Below are positions 12,593 through 23,243 of a stretch of 64,000 nt of DNA, one piece after another. Every line of letters starts with the position of its first letter. Positions within the stretch are counted from its first letter, which is position 1. This stretch comes from Amphirosellinia nigrospora (Eukaryota; Ascomycota; Sordariomycetes; Xylariales; Xylariaceae), in contig SCHM01000002.1 in assembly GCA_004123355.1 (NCBI GenBank), positions 11,133,569 through 11,197,568 of the forward strand. The letters run 5' to 3'. The notes under the pieces are model-generated. The model saw only the letters and a program-made list of their open reading frames with translations, made no database searches and was not told the DNA's origin. The position numbers and the translations under genes are program-made.

Positions 12593-13157
12593 TCAATCGT
12601 CGCCCTGTTGAGCAAACGGGTTCTCTATCTCTTCACTACCGTCCAAGGGGCTGATGACCACCAGTAAGGTACCCCGGGCCACCACAAGACCGAGAGACCT
12701 CGTTGCTTCTTTGCCTTCATCATCTGTGATCGTGACGTGTCAGTACCTAAATCCCACCCTCATTAATGATCGGGCAGCATTAGCAACCTACCTCGCATCA
12801 CTTCTTGTACCTCGTCTAACACCAGATTCATAAGCGCATCATACCCCTTTAATGTGCCCGTGACTAAATTGCAAGTCAGTCATCCCTGCATCAGTCGGGC
12901 AGAAGAATAGGCAGCATGGTGGAGTGGGTGGAGCGAGCCGTACCTTCACGCCCTCCATTGAACTTGACGGTGATCTTCTTGTCCATGTATTTGCTAAGAT
13001 CGAGGATATTCTCCTTCTTGGGCCTTTCCCGCTCTTGGGGGGCACCGGCACCGCCCGCCTCTCCTCCATGACCTCCTCTTCCCCCACGCCCGCCACGCCC
13101 TCCGCGGTAATGGCCCCCGCCACCTCGGCCGCCGCGGTGATGCCCACGGTCGGACAT
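12593..13157 (-). CDS. lsm7: U6 snRNA-associated Sm-like protein Lsm7
   Basis: Member of the Lsm2-8 ring that binds the U6 snRNA 3' end in the nucleus and of the Lsm1-7 ring that promotes mRNA decapping in the cytoplasm. Seen: an RGG-rich N-terminal tail (RGGRGGGGHYRGGRGGRGG), then the Sm fold from ENILDLSKYMDKKITVKFNG (Sm1) through VTGTLKGYDALMNLVLDEV to GLVVARGTLLVVISP (Sm2), ending NPFAQQGDD. Three exons (13157-12944, 12863-12792, 12723-12593) join to 417 bases, 138 residues plus stop, with no frame break. Introns 12864-12943 and 12724-12791 have GT..AG ends. The Gly/Arg tail is longer than in yeast Lsm7 and common in filamentous fungi. It converges on pan3, also an mRNA decay gene, but the proximity alone proves no functional link. 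Confidence 0.93.
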
Positions 13158-15475
13158 GATCTGCGATGTGCTGTAAAAAAGTGGCTGCGGATGTGTTCCA
13201 CTTGAGAGTGGATGGGTTCGAGTCCTTGGGGCCCTTACGGGTCTGGAAGTAGAGTGGCAAGCTTGGCCTCGGATATACGATGGGAATTGGACTACAAAAG
13301 GCCAAAGGAGAGGTCTATAGACAGGGTGGCGGCCTGGACTGGTCGGTGGGCGACAGCTTGGGTGAGCAATCGGCCAATAGGACGGCCCAAGGAATGTGAT
13401 ATAGGAGCTGAGGAGAGCTGCCGAGATGCGTGATTAATTCTCGACTAAGGGTGAATCAATGTGTTCGACGAGACGTGGCGTGGATCGTCGGTTTAGTGTT
13501 GTAGTTATTGGTAATACCAGATAAGCGCGTTGAATGAAGATGTTGTCCGAAGGTTGGGATATGGAAAGTGGAGGGGCGGAAGGCTGAAGGGAATCGGAAA
13601 TCTAGACTAGACCATAGATGTAGATCTTGGGCGTTTGATAGGCTGGAGAGGCCGCGGAGGGGCAAAGTTGTGGGGAACTACCACAAGGCTCGCACTCATC
13701 AGTGCCGATGTAGCAGAAGTCTGTCAGGGCTTCTAGGCTGGGTTACAGTGCGGTTAGGTACCTTAATCTGACACCTGCCTAGCCATCACTAGATAGTAAT
13801 ACCACACCTGCACGCACTCTCACGATCACATCTCCTCCACCTTCTATAGTAGATATCTAAGTCGCAGCAATGCTACTGATAAAGATATGACTGATTTGCC
13901 GGGAGTGAGATGAGAGCTACTGTAGATAGAAAGAAGGCAATTTGTCCTCTAGTAGCTGTAAGTATAGCTACGTCTATTCTTTCCTGATATAGATACTGCT
14001 TAACATCGGTAGGTCGTCAATCTCCAATAGTGACCCATGCGGCAGTGTGCCATGTAAGGCGCACACTACCTAAAGCTGATGTTGTTACGGTTTCAATAAC
14101 CACATATATTTTTTGCCGAAGTTCATAGTTGATATAAATAGCCAATGCTCGCCGATTGCGAGGAAAGCTGTATGATCCCCACTCAGCGCTGGCCGAGCTA
14201 AGACGAACGGTTATGATACTGGAGATGACTCGGTGTTGCCTCAACCCTGTCTTAGCCCCCGTCAAGTGATTTATTCGACAACGACCGTCCCTGGGCGGGA
14301 GAGTCCTAGGGAGGACGACATTAGTGATGTTGCGATATTGGGGGCATTGGCGCCGCACCCAGTTGGTCCGACAGGCCACCAATTGTCTTGGATGCAGCTA
14401 CACCACGCAGGTCGTCGATCATTGCCTACTCGAGGGGTTGAAGGAGAGCAGTTGCAGATAGAACGGAGTGCTCAACAACCTTGTCTCGCCTGCAACTCTG
14501 GGCAGATTCTGGGTCCCAACATCGACGATCTCTACCCAGTTTCAGCGACTGCATCAAGTCAGCGAGGTCTAGCCCGCGAATTGCGGTATATGTCATTGAC
14601 CGCATTAGCTAGGAGCGAATGATTGACGGGGATCGAAGCGCGGCTCGGGCAGCTATGCTCGACACGCCGCAGCGACCATCACGTTATAAATTGACGTGAG
14701 GTTCTACAGCATGCATGGCGTTCATTTCCATGTAGGTCAAACAAGGAGCTAAACGCGGTTATCGACGAGTGGGTGAGCTGATGGTCCGGCTCCAGACGTC
14801 TAGAAAGCGGGCGTTTGTGGCATGGTTTGCCGAACATCTATTATACTAGGTAGTAGTCTCGAGGTAGACTTCCTTAACCTTAACCTTACTTACTTAGTAT
14901 GTGAGGTGTGTGGCTTGTGGTGTGCTTTCTGTCCATGCAGCCGGCGAGCTTTGGGGTGTTAGTGTACCTAAGGTTACTGTAACACCTTAGGTACATTGCA
15001 GAGGTGTAACACACACCGTCGCCAATGCAATAGCCCAATGTGATAGATTGTCAGGTCAATAGAGTAATTCAAATACTTGATCATTTCTTTTGTTTATTTT
15101 CTTGCCTAATTTCTTTTGGCATGTTCCCTTTTCAGTGTACTGGGTAGCCAAGTTCATAGAATAACATACCTAGATATATAGTAACGTAGTAGCAAGAGAT
15201 ACGGCGGTACTTAGATAGGTACCTAGGTGAACCCACATAACTGGACGCGATTCGGCTCAACTACATATACCTACTGTACCTAGGTACCTACCTAAAGGTA
15301 AGGTATCCTCATTAACTTACAGATAGGCAGGTACAATATAGCAGACGTGAACTACCTAAACAATCCTACACCTTTATCCACCGATGTAGAATCCTTCTAG
15401 TTCCTAAGTATAGGTATGCTACCTAAGTGACTTTCTACCTCTACCTCCTACACTACCTACCCAACGTACTGAAAA
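13158..15475. other. Intergenic stretch without a supported gene
   Basis: About 2.3 kb. The first part is the lsm7 upstream region. Around 14017-14622 both strands have open frames of about 120-130 codons with no recognisable protein motif. The right end is dense in TAGGTACCTA motifs (annotated separately). I see no tRNA or other RNA gene. Confidence 0.35.
15170..15450. repeat. Cluster of CCTAGGTACCTA-type palindromic motifs
   Basis: Many overlapping variants of TACCTAGGTA, TACCTACCTA and TACCTAAGTA occur within 280 bases. Single copies and small groups recur at about 1605-1695, 6740-6790, 14990, 19690-19710 and 29605-29630, always between genes. Such motifs are widespread in intergenic DNA of many Sordariomycetes; their function is unknown. 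Confidence 0.6.
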
Positions 15476-16571
15476 TTGCACCCAAGTTATTGTATCATCT
15501 TCCCTCCCTTTTTGTCGATCCTGTCAATACACAATACACTATATCCTTACAGTAGGGCTGTTTGGGCATCTCGAGGCCCCTGTACCCACCATTCTTCTTT
15601 CATCGAGTCTCTTCGCCTTTGGTTTGGAACCCCACACAGCTCAGGCGGCGCGGCAAGCTCCCAAGCTCCCCAGCTCCCAAAGCCCCCACATCTCCCATCT
15701 CCCAGTCAGGATCCCAGTGTTGCATCCAACACCGATTCCGATTCTCAATATTTCAGACCAGATCGACGATCCTGGGCCTACTTACGTCGGCATCTACATT
15801 GGAACCTTACGTCTAGGACCCCAGTTCGGGAGAGCCTGACTGGTTCTCGTGCAGATTGTGCTTTCTGACCGTCTTCTGTCAACCCGGTATCTGATCTGTC
15901 TGGTCTGTGTCAGTTTGCAGGGGTTTTTCGACTGCCTACCTCGCCAGTTCCTCATAGTCCCTGCTCTCTGTTTCAACTGGTTAGAGCCCAGATAGGCGCG
16001 TGCATGGGCATCACCTCTTACATGCGGCATCTGGTGATTCTATAGGCAGGCCTAAGCAACCTTCCGGCATCGTGCAGCTTGGTGATTTTCAGGTGCCATG
16101 TCCGTACCGTGGCCACCCAGAATCCCGGGTCACCAATAGCACCTCAGCAAAGTAGCGCATCCAGGACCTTTCCTACTCTTTTTTCGCATGCACAGCTGTG
16201 CCTACTGTAGCCATTTCTATAAGCTCACATGTGCGTTGGCACATACACGGACTACCCAGGTGCACTTGACGTTATCTGCTACACTCTCTTGTGGCCATTC
16301 AGGGCCCATCTACACTAACACAAAGGGACTTATACCACCCACGGGCCGATCCATTATCGGACGCCACCCGACCTCGGGAATCAGCATTTTGGCCTGTTCC
16401 TGTTTCTCTGTGGCGCTGCCTCGACCTGTCACTGCTGGTTAATGTTCTCGTTTCGTCGCTCTGCACCTAGTTGGGTGGGAACTCGGGTGTATCAGGGCCG
16501 TTGAACGTGGCTTCGCGTCCGGCGTCTTTTACAATATGTGTGCGTTCCTCGTTGTGGAACAGGGGACTACT
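15476..16571 (+). other. C/T-rich probable 5' leader of the next gene
   Basis: This kilobase is strongly pyrimidine-rich on the plus strand and has only low-complexity open frames (Pro/Ser/His-rich). Together with its place right before a regulator-like gene, this suggests a long 5' untranslated leader. The boundaries are guesses. Confidence 0.35.
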
Positions 16572-18718
16572 ATGGCGCACACTCTTGACGCCGACCAGCA
16601 TAAACGAAAACGCGACATTGCCGATGATAATGGCAACCAGGTACATGACCGCATCCCTCAACCACCTCCTCCCCAGTCGGGTAAGTCACGTTTTCCCCCT
16701 CTGTGCATTTGTTGTCATTAGGGATGGCAGACGACCCACAAACTAATGCTGCGCTTCTGCTATTGAATACCTAAAAATCGGGCTCTGTTCTCCATGCGTT
16801 GCTTAACTCCTGTTCTTCCGTATGCCGTGTTTCGATCCACACTCCTTCAACCTTTGCTGTTGTGTCTCCTCGGCGCAAGAAGATGGGCATTAGCCTATCC
16901 CTATATAAAACTCATAAGGATAGAGTTGAACACTAACTAGCATGGAAGGCAATACTGTTCCTATAAACTATCTTTCGAGATCACTAGCGGTGAAGCTCAA
17001 GCTTCTCCAGGGTGATGGTGATACGCTCTCCGATGTCCTAGGTCTTATTCATGAATATGAAGGCAAGTCGAGTTTGAGGCCAGCTTTTTTTTTCCTCTAA
17101 ACTCAAGCTAAAATTAAATACTAACTTGAAAATTAGGTGTATTGAACAAACATGAAAGCCTCGCCTTTAATCTGGGTGCGAGACTCACCGGCACCCGCCT
17201 TCTCAAAGCTATGGAAGGTGCATTCGAGGGCTCCATCACAACAACGCCTCCCCAGAACCAATTTACCTCTGAGCCCGTGACGTGGTTGGACATCGTCGAT
17301 TTTGCAAAATCACATCCGCAAGACTTCCAGCTGTCGTCCACGCCAACTGGCCTACGATACTGTCAATTCCCATTGAAAGGGGTTCAAGTGGAGATCGGCG
17401 AGGACGACTGGAGGCTAATCGTCTCTGGTGCTCTAGACAGGTTCCAACTAGTACCGCCACAGCCGCTTGAGGAAGACGAGACCGCCGAGCTTGCTACGGT
17501 GGAGATTCTCGAGCAGCGTCTCCAGGTAGTAATCAAGAAGGCAGACGAGATTGCTCGCCGAGCCCGTCAGCTTAATTATCACCTTAGTGGTAGAAAGGCC
17601 TCTATCCATGCCCGTCTTCCATCGCATTCACGGTCGTCATCGGGATTCCAGCCAGTGAACACGACCCGACAGGTTGGTGCCAACCCTGGCTATGACTTAC
17701 ACGCAGATCTTATCCAGCAATTCATGGCTCCAGCGGTGCAACCGCCTAATCACAGGGTGCCTTCGACCAGTTCCCTCCACCTACCCCTAATCCTATGAGT
17801 ACTGCCTCGTCCACGCCAAGAGCTTCCATACAACAACAAAGTTTCATAAACAACCGCCCATCACCCGGCTATGCATCAGAATCTACTGCGAGAGACAGCG
17901 AGGAAGAAAATCGTCTGCTTATCACCTCAAGAATTGAGAAGATGACTCGTGGAGATGTGATAAGACCTCCATGCGATCGTTGTCGCAGGCTCAAAACACA
18001 ATGTATTAGGCATCTTACAGCTTGTCAAGGATGCACCAAGAAGCACACCAAATGTACGTGGAAGAAGCTGACGGAAGAAGAGGTGACGCTCCTAAAAGGC
18101 GAAATAGGCGGAGAAGGTGACGAAGACGAAGAGGAGTCTAGAGACATATCTTGGAAGAGTAGCTTTGCCTCACCATCCCAATTTCCGGGACTTGGTGACC
18201 TCAGGCCTGGGGCAGAACGGGGTAGTGAGTCCACAGCGAGCCAGCTGGGGCCGAGGCCCATAATCGGTCGACAGACGGACGAGGTATGGCGTAAAGGGCC
18301 CAGCAACTTACTTCTCAGTAGAGACGATACTATGGATATCGACTCGAACTTCCGCCAACGATACCCCGCGAGGAGGCAACGAACTACACGGCGACGCACG
18401 GCACATCGCTCGATTCTAGAATCAGGCAAGTCGCTTCCGCGGCATCGGCTCATGCGGACGCAGTGGTACGCGAAAGCCAACACCACCAATGATAACTCTA
18501 ATTGTACCATACGTATAATAGAACGGCCGAAACATGTCTGGTATATGTCTATAATAGCAAATGTACATAAACTTCCAAGAGAAGACGCTTGCGAACTGTA
18601 TCTCATTCACGATACAACGCTGAGGTACAGGTGTCACGGATGTGGCAATGGGCGAGCTTGGAGGCTCGCATGTCGCACAAACCGCTGTGCTTCTCTCGAA
18701 CTCCCGAGCCCAAAGTAA
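16572..18718 (+). CDS. Zn-cluster-like conserved fungal protein, probable transcription regulator
   Basis: Of a type I recognise as a conserved filamentous-ascomycete hypothetical: a basic start (AHTLDADQHKRKRDIADD), a helical domain (NYLSRSLAVKLKLLQGD, then DVLGLIHEYEG, VLNKHESLAFNLGARLTG, TWLDIVDFAKSHP), a Leu-rich stretch (ATVEILEQRLQVVIKKADEI), then a Cys cluster CDRCRRLKTQCIRHLTACQGC followed by KKHTKC. The spacing is close to, but not identical with, classic Zn2Cys6, and the cluster is C-terminal, unlike most regulators of that class. Introns: possible 16681-16940, and 17063-17136 with a GC donor (GCAAGT), CTAAC branch and TTAG acceptor. If the first intron is wrong, the start is the Met at 16942. 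A frame break lies near 17762 and probably another near 18425, in which case the stop is about 18492, not 18718. DNA binding is inferred. Confidence 0.72.
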
Positions 18719-18976
18719 TCGTCAGGCGAGTTTAATCGTCAGTGCGACACTGATGGGGCGCATGTAATAATCTGTCTCTGTACTACAATTACCTCTACTA
18801 TGTATGTAGAGAGTAGAGTGGGCGGCCTTCCCTATTGGGATTCATAGGGTATGACGCCCCACAACCAATTGAAAAGCTTTCATTCTCAACATTTTGCAGA
18901 ATTGCGCACCGGGTCGTATACTACATCCGCAACAGTCATTACTATAATTGAATTTCCCAAGCCATTATCAGGAACA

Positions 18977-19375
18977 ATGGCAAATCGCTCCCTCTTCCAA
19001 GTAACACTGGTCGTGGACGACTACGACCGGGCCAAAGCGTATTATTGCGACGTGCTGGGCTTCGACTGTGTGGAAGACTCGCCGCAGGGCGAAGGCAAGC
19101 GCTGGGTGGTGCTTAAGCCAGGCAAGGAGGGCGCGGCCATTTTGCTAGCCAAAGCTGCTACAGAGACACAAAAGACGGCGATGGGCAACCAGACGGGAGG
19201 AAGGGTCGGCTTCTTCCTGGCTACGGACGACTTCGCTCGCGACCACAAGGCATTCTTAGAGAAGGGCGTCAAGTTTCGTGAAGAACCTCGAGCTATGCCA
19301 TATGGCACCGTCGCTGTGTTTGAAGATATATATGGAAACACATGGGACTTTATTGAGCCTACGAAGGGTAACTAG
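18977..19375 (+). CDS. Glyoxalase/bleomycin-resistance (VOC) fold protein
   Basis: A 132-residue single-domain protein of the vicinal oxygen chelate superfamily, which includes metal-dependent lyases, dioxygenases and ligand-binding proteins. Seen: two beta-alpha-beta-beta-beta modules, the first with FQVTLVVDDYDRAKAYYCDVLGF and the second with GRVGFFLATDDFARDHKAFLEKGV, ending in FEDIYGNTWDFIEP, the usual VOC terminus (D-x-Y/D-GN-x-W-D/E). The frame is intact and intronless. Start chosen at MANRSLFQ because the fold begins just after it; the open frame upstream to 18851 has no coding look. Substrate cannot be told; it resembles the stand-alone VOC proteins common in bacteria and fungi. Confidence 0.87.
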   Translation: MANRSLFQVTLVVDDYDRAKAYYCDVLGFDCVEDSPQGEGKRWVVLKPGKEGAAILLAKAATETQKTAMGNQTGGRVGFFLATDDFARDHKAFLEKGVKFREEPRAMPYGTVAVFEDIYGNTWDFIEPTKGN

Positions 19376-20164
19376 TTGGCGAATATGGAAGGGGAAATGA
19401 TGTCGGAGACGGTTGGCTGGTACATCATGGTACCTTGTCTGGAGACCCTATGAGAAAGAAAACTATTGCTCATGTTAAATGCGTTTATTCTCAGTGAAAC
19501 TATTGTATTATCTCCATGTCTAAAAATGGACGGCAAGATATAATTTCATTCATAAGCCCATTATCTCAACTCTAAGTTGATACCCCAGCTTACTTACCTA
19601 AGTTAATGATGTAAGAAGTTATTGATGAGCCACCCATGCAACCACAAATTCCGCACGGCTCGCTGCGTAAGCCACACAGCCTTTTATGCTACCTAGGCTG
19701 ACCTAGGTACTATAGATTAGCTAGATTAGCGGGACCCACTCAATTAAACGTCCGGGACCACAGCTGCAGACAAGGGTGGGGTATCCGTCGGGGCGGGCGC
19801 GGCGATAAGGGAATCCGTGGCGTCAGAGACCCATCGATAGACAGATTACACAAAAAAAGTTCAGAATCTCATTGCTAGCTAGAGGAGCTGTCCCACCCTC
19901 CATCTACAAAATCCACTGCCCATAATCCCACTTCCTACGACCGACTGCTGTCTTCCTACCCGGCTTCCGTACGCCTTCCTAACGCTACATCTCGACCTAC
20001 ACGACAAAGGCACCGAAAGAGCACGGCAACTCATTCGACGCCACCTCTGGGTTGGTTCCGCACATTTTGTCCCGCCGACGGGCCAGCCACCAGCTCATGC
20101 GCCCAGCCCTACTGTGACGCAAGATGGCCAGCACGACGGGGGAGCGGCGGACAGCGCTGCCTAC
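19376..20164. other. Intergenic, upstream region of rim2
   Basis: The 3' flank of the VOC gene, followed by a G+C-rich leader of the carrier gene. It contains a TACCTAGGCTGACCTAGGTAC motif pair near 19690. No gene is supported. Confidence 0.35.
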
Positions 20165-21391
20165 ATGGCCAAGCAGTCGCCGCTACCACAGTCACGAGAG
20201 TTAGGCGAGGTGATCCCGGCGCCAACCCCCACCACCAGGACATCGCCCTTCACCAAGTCATGGCCATATCTTGTTGCCGGAGCGTACGTCGTGGCCCAGA
20301 GGAATATTCGTCTTTCCGTTTATCCTTAGAGCTGACTTGGACTCGATAGGGCCGGCGGCATGACAGCAGCCGTCCTGACTGCGCCGCTCGACGTCCTGAA
20401 AACGAGGCTGCAATCCGACTTTTATCAAGCACAACTACGGGCCGCCCGGGCTGCCGCTGGCCACGTTCGTCTGAGCCCCCTGCAGTCGGCGTCCTATCAC
20501 CTGGCTGAGACGCTCCACATCTTACGCGATGTATACCGGTTAGAAGGCTGGCGCGCCTTGTTTAAGGGGCTGGACCGAATCTTATCGGCGTAATACCGGC
20601 GCGGAGCATCAACTTCTACGTGTACCCGACAAGCAAGCGCACCTTCTCCGAGTGGACGGGCCTGGGGCCGACTAGTCCTGTGGTGCACCTTGCTAGCGCC
20701 ATCACGGCCGGCATCGCGACGGGCACTGCGACGAACCCGATCTGGCTGGTTAAGACGCGGCTGCAACTCGATAAGAACAACGCCGAGCGCAAGGGTGACG
20801 TAACCGCACGGCGGTACCGGAATAGCTGGGATTGTATCCGGCAGGTGTTACGGGACGAGGGACCCCGGGGATTTTTCAAGGGGCTCAGCGCTAGTTATCT
20901 AGGCGTTACAGAGAGTACGTTGCAATGGGTTCTGTACGAGGAGTTGAAGCGGCGGTTACGGCTACGCGAAGAGCATATAGCCGCCAGCGGTCGCGAGAAG
21001 ACGTGGTGGGACCATACAGTCGACTGGACGGGTAATGCGACGGGCGCGGGCGCGGCTAAAGGTGTGGCGGCCATACTAACATACCCACATGAGGCAAGTG
21101 AACATGCATTATCAAGTGTTGCGACAATACTTTATGTTGTAAGAGCGAAGCTGAATTGAGCTAACAAATTTTCTCTAGGTTGCGAGAACGAGATTAAGGC
21201 AAGCGCCTCTGGCAGATGGACGCCAAAAATACACCGGCCTCATACACTGCTTCAAACTCGTGTGGAAAGAGGAGGGGTTCATCGGGCTGTATGGTGGCCT
21301 GACACCTCATCTCATGCGCACGATCCCTTCGGCAGCCATCATGTTTGGCATGTACGAGGGCATCCTCACATTGCTCGGCGCGAAGAGCTGA
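20165..21391 (+). CDS. rim2: Mitochondrial pyrimidine nucleotide carrier Rim2 (SLC25 family)
   Basis: Exchanges pyrimidine (deoxy)nucleotides across the mitochondrial inner membrane; yeast RIM2 is needed for mtDNA maintenance. Seen: three carrier repeats with the signatures APLDVLKTRLQSD, NPIWLVKTRLQLD and YPHE..VARTRLRQ, and the Rim2-typical blocks PARSINFYVYPTSKR, SASYLGVTESTLQWVLYEEL and GLTPHLMRTIPSAAIMFG. Introns: 20284-20349 (GT-AG) and 21094-21178, whose donor is GC (GAG then GCAAGT) with a GAGCTAACAA branch site. One frame break near 20575 interrupts KGLGPNLIGVIPA. Start chosen at the Met of MAKQSPLPQ; the open frame runs upstream without ATG, so a start near 20124 behind another lost base is possible. 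Identity is firm because the large insert between helices 1 and 2 and the repeat signatures match Rim2. Confidence 0.92.
21094..21178 (+). other. GC-AG intron in rim2
   Basis: The exon ends TACCCACATGAG and the intron starts GCAAGTG, the consensus of the rare GC donor class. It ends CTAACAAATTTTCTCTAG, and the protein YPHE-VARTRLRQ is restored across the join. It is 85 bases long. Confidence 0.75.
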
Positions 21392-22639
21392 GCTAGTTCG
21401 TCCACATTACGAATCACCGTCGGCTATATTTAGCGTCTCGGCCTGGTAGACATCCACAACTTGCATCGTCTATGGTCGTCCAACTAGCCTTATATCATCA
21501 CACACGGACAACTATTTACCTTGCTCTACTAGTTGCCTCAAACTCGCAACTTGCTCGATGATCTGGCTAGGATGCCAAGATACCGGACACAGCCGCCTTC
21601 GTGCCGCTTCGGGTCGATCGCCATAAGTAATTTGACCTGCAACCTACTTCACTCCAATTACGAAGCAAATAATTGTACCACCACCACCAACGCCATAAAA
21701 ATAGGTTATCCTGCCGTTATCGGCACCGGCAGCAGAATACGAATTGTATAATACGAATAAATGGCGCGATAAATGACGGCGTTTTTACGAATTGATGCAT
21801 CTCCACTAGGCAAGGCGAGCCAGGATAGACGAGACTAGGATAGGACAGCACACAAAAGGGGAATGAGATATCGGCTCAGAGACGCCGCATTAGGACGGGA
21901 TGTCATGCATGGAACGAGATTATGTACCATCATCAATTATCTAGCAACCGTCCACATCGTACTATCCTCTAAGAGGACTCCTCGCCACTCAAGATCGGCT
22001 CTCGGTTTCTATCTTGCAGAAGGGCACAATTGGGGTGTTTGTAGACGGGATAGGGTATATATGTACACTCATATTCAAGATGTGGTAGGCATGGGAAAAA
22101 AGCTAGATACATCAGAGTCGACAAGGAAGGCTCTGGAAGAAAGGTGTATAATATATATAACAAAAACATCACATCACATCACACATACCACCATATCATC
22201 ATTTGAAACGCGCACTAATCTGCGCGCTTGACGATTAAATGAGCCGCATCCTTACCCTACCTATTTGCTACAGTGGGTACTCTAAAAAGAGAGAAGATAA
22301 TTGCAGAAACTAAACCCAAACTTACGTTACCAACTGACCCTGTCTGTCAAGAGAAATAGTGTCAAGAGTAATAGAAAGAAAAAGTCCTCTCATTTCTACT
22401 AGCTGGACCAAGATTTTGTGTATAAGTAGAAAGTTGGGGGTTTTTTGGGGGGATTACATCATCATGGTTATATCGAAACATCACCAAAGCCAGCCATCCA
22501 GTCAGTCAGGCAGTCAGTCAGGCCACTCTGTTCAATTCATCAATTCATCACGCGACGCTTTGTACACACGAATGCTACGTACTCGAGTAACGAACATGCA
22601 AAAAAAAAAAAAAAAATAACTCATCGATTTTCCCCGCTA

Positions 22640-22670
22640 TCCGAGACTGACTGACTGACTGACTGACGAG
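22640..22670. repeat. CTGA tetranucleotide microsatellite
   Basis: Six or so perfect CTGA/GACT units in a row; a looser set of the same units lies at about 22499-22524. Both are in the spacer between rim2 and snx3. Confidence 0.8.
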
Positions 22671-22939
22671 CCAGCCCCATCATCAAAACCTCACGTTGGA
22701 TATATCCTCCTTGTCCTTGTCCCCATCTCGCCACCTATTTTCATGCCCACCTTACGTGTGTCTTCCTCGCTGCCTACCGTGGTACTTGAGTTCATGTGCA
22801 GATGAATTCAATCAAATTGCCTGCCTGTCCGCGAGCCAAACGTCGCTTGAGAGACAAGAAAAAGTGGTAAAAAAAATGCGTGTTAAAAAAGGGGGGTTAG
22901 CATGTATGCGAAACCGAAGCGCTTCATCCAGGTGGTCGA

Positions 22940-22966
22940 TGTTTGTCTCTCTCTCTCTCTCTCCGC
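22940..22966. repeat. CT dinucleotide microsatellite
   Basis: Uninterrupted CT run following GTTTGT, in the rim2-snx3 spacer. Confidence 0.8.
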
Positions 22967-23243
22967 TGGTTATTAAAGGAGGTGATTAATTCATTCGCTC
23001 AACTTGTCAACTTCTGTTCCCGCCGCCTCTCGACTGGTGGTGGTGGGTGGTCAAGGTAGTAGTAGGAGTAATCGTAGTGCTGCTGTAGTTCGTCGTCTTG
23101 AAGCCATCGGGCAGGGATGATGCTTCTTCAAGGTGCACGTGGAAAAGCGCCCCGAGGTGACTGGAGGGTACCCGACGCTTCTTGAGCTTGCGCGGCGTGC
23201 GGCCGGACGACGAACCGTTGGTCCATGAGTCGAATAGACGCAG

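Larger units (their letters stand above)
21392..23243. other. Long convergent intergenic stretch between rim2 and snx3
   Basis: About 1.85 kb between two stops. It holds simple repeats: CAGT/AGTC units (about 22499-22524), a run of 15 or more A (about 22599), CTGA units (about 22645-22667) and a CT run (about 22944-22963). Open frames at 21533, 21863, 22359 and 22696 are low-complexity with no known domain. Read as 3' untranslated and spacer DNA. Confidence 0.4.

Noticed and set aside
12026-12611. Two overlapping open frames on the plus strand
   Set aside because: Unrecognised, separated by a frame change, and the second one overlaps the end of lsm7 on the other strand.
13205-13222. GGGTTCGAGTCC looks like the B box of a tRNA gene
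   Set aside because: No matching A box and no cloverleaf stems can be drawn with the bases upstream; it lies in the lsm7 promoter side.
14017-14622. Open frames of about 120-130 codons on both strands
   Set aside because: No motif, no splice or start context that favours either strand.
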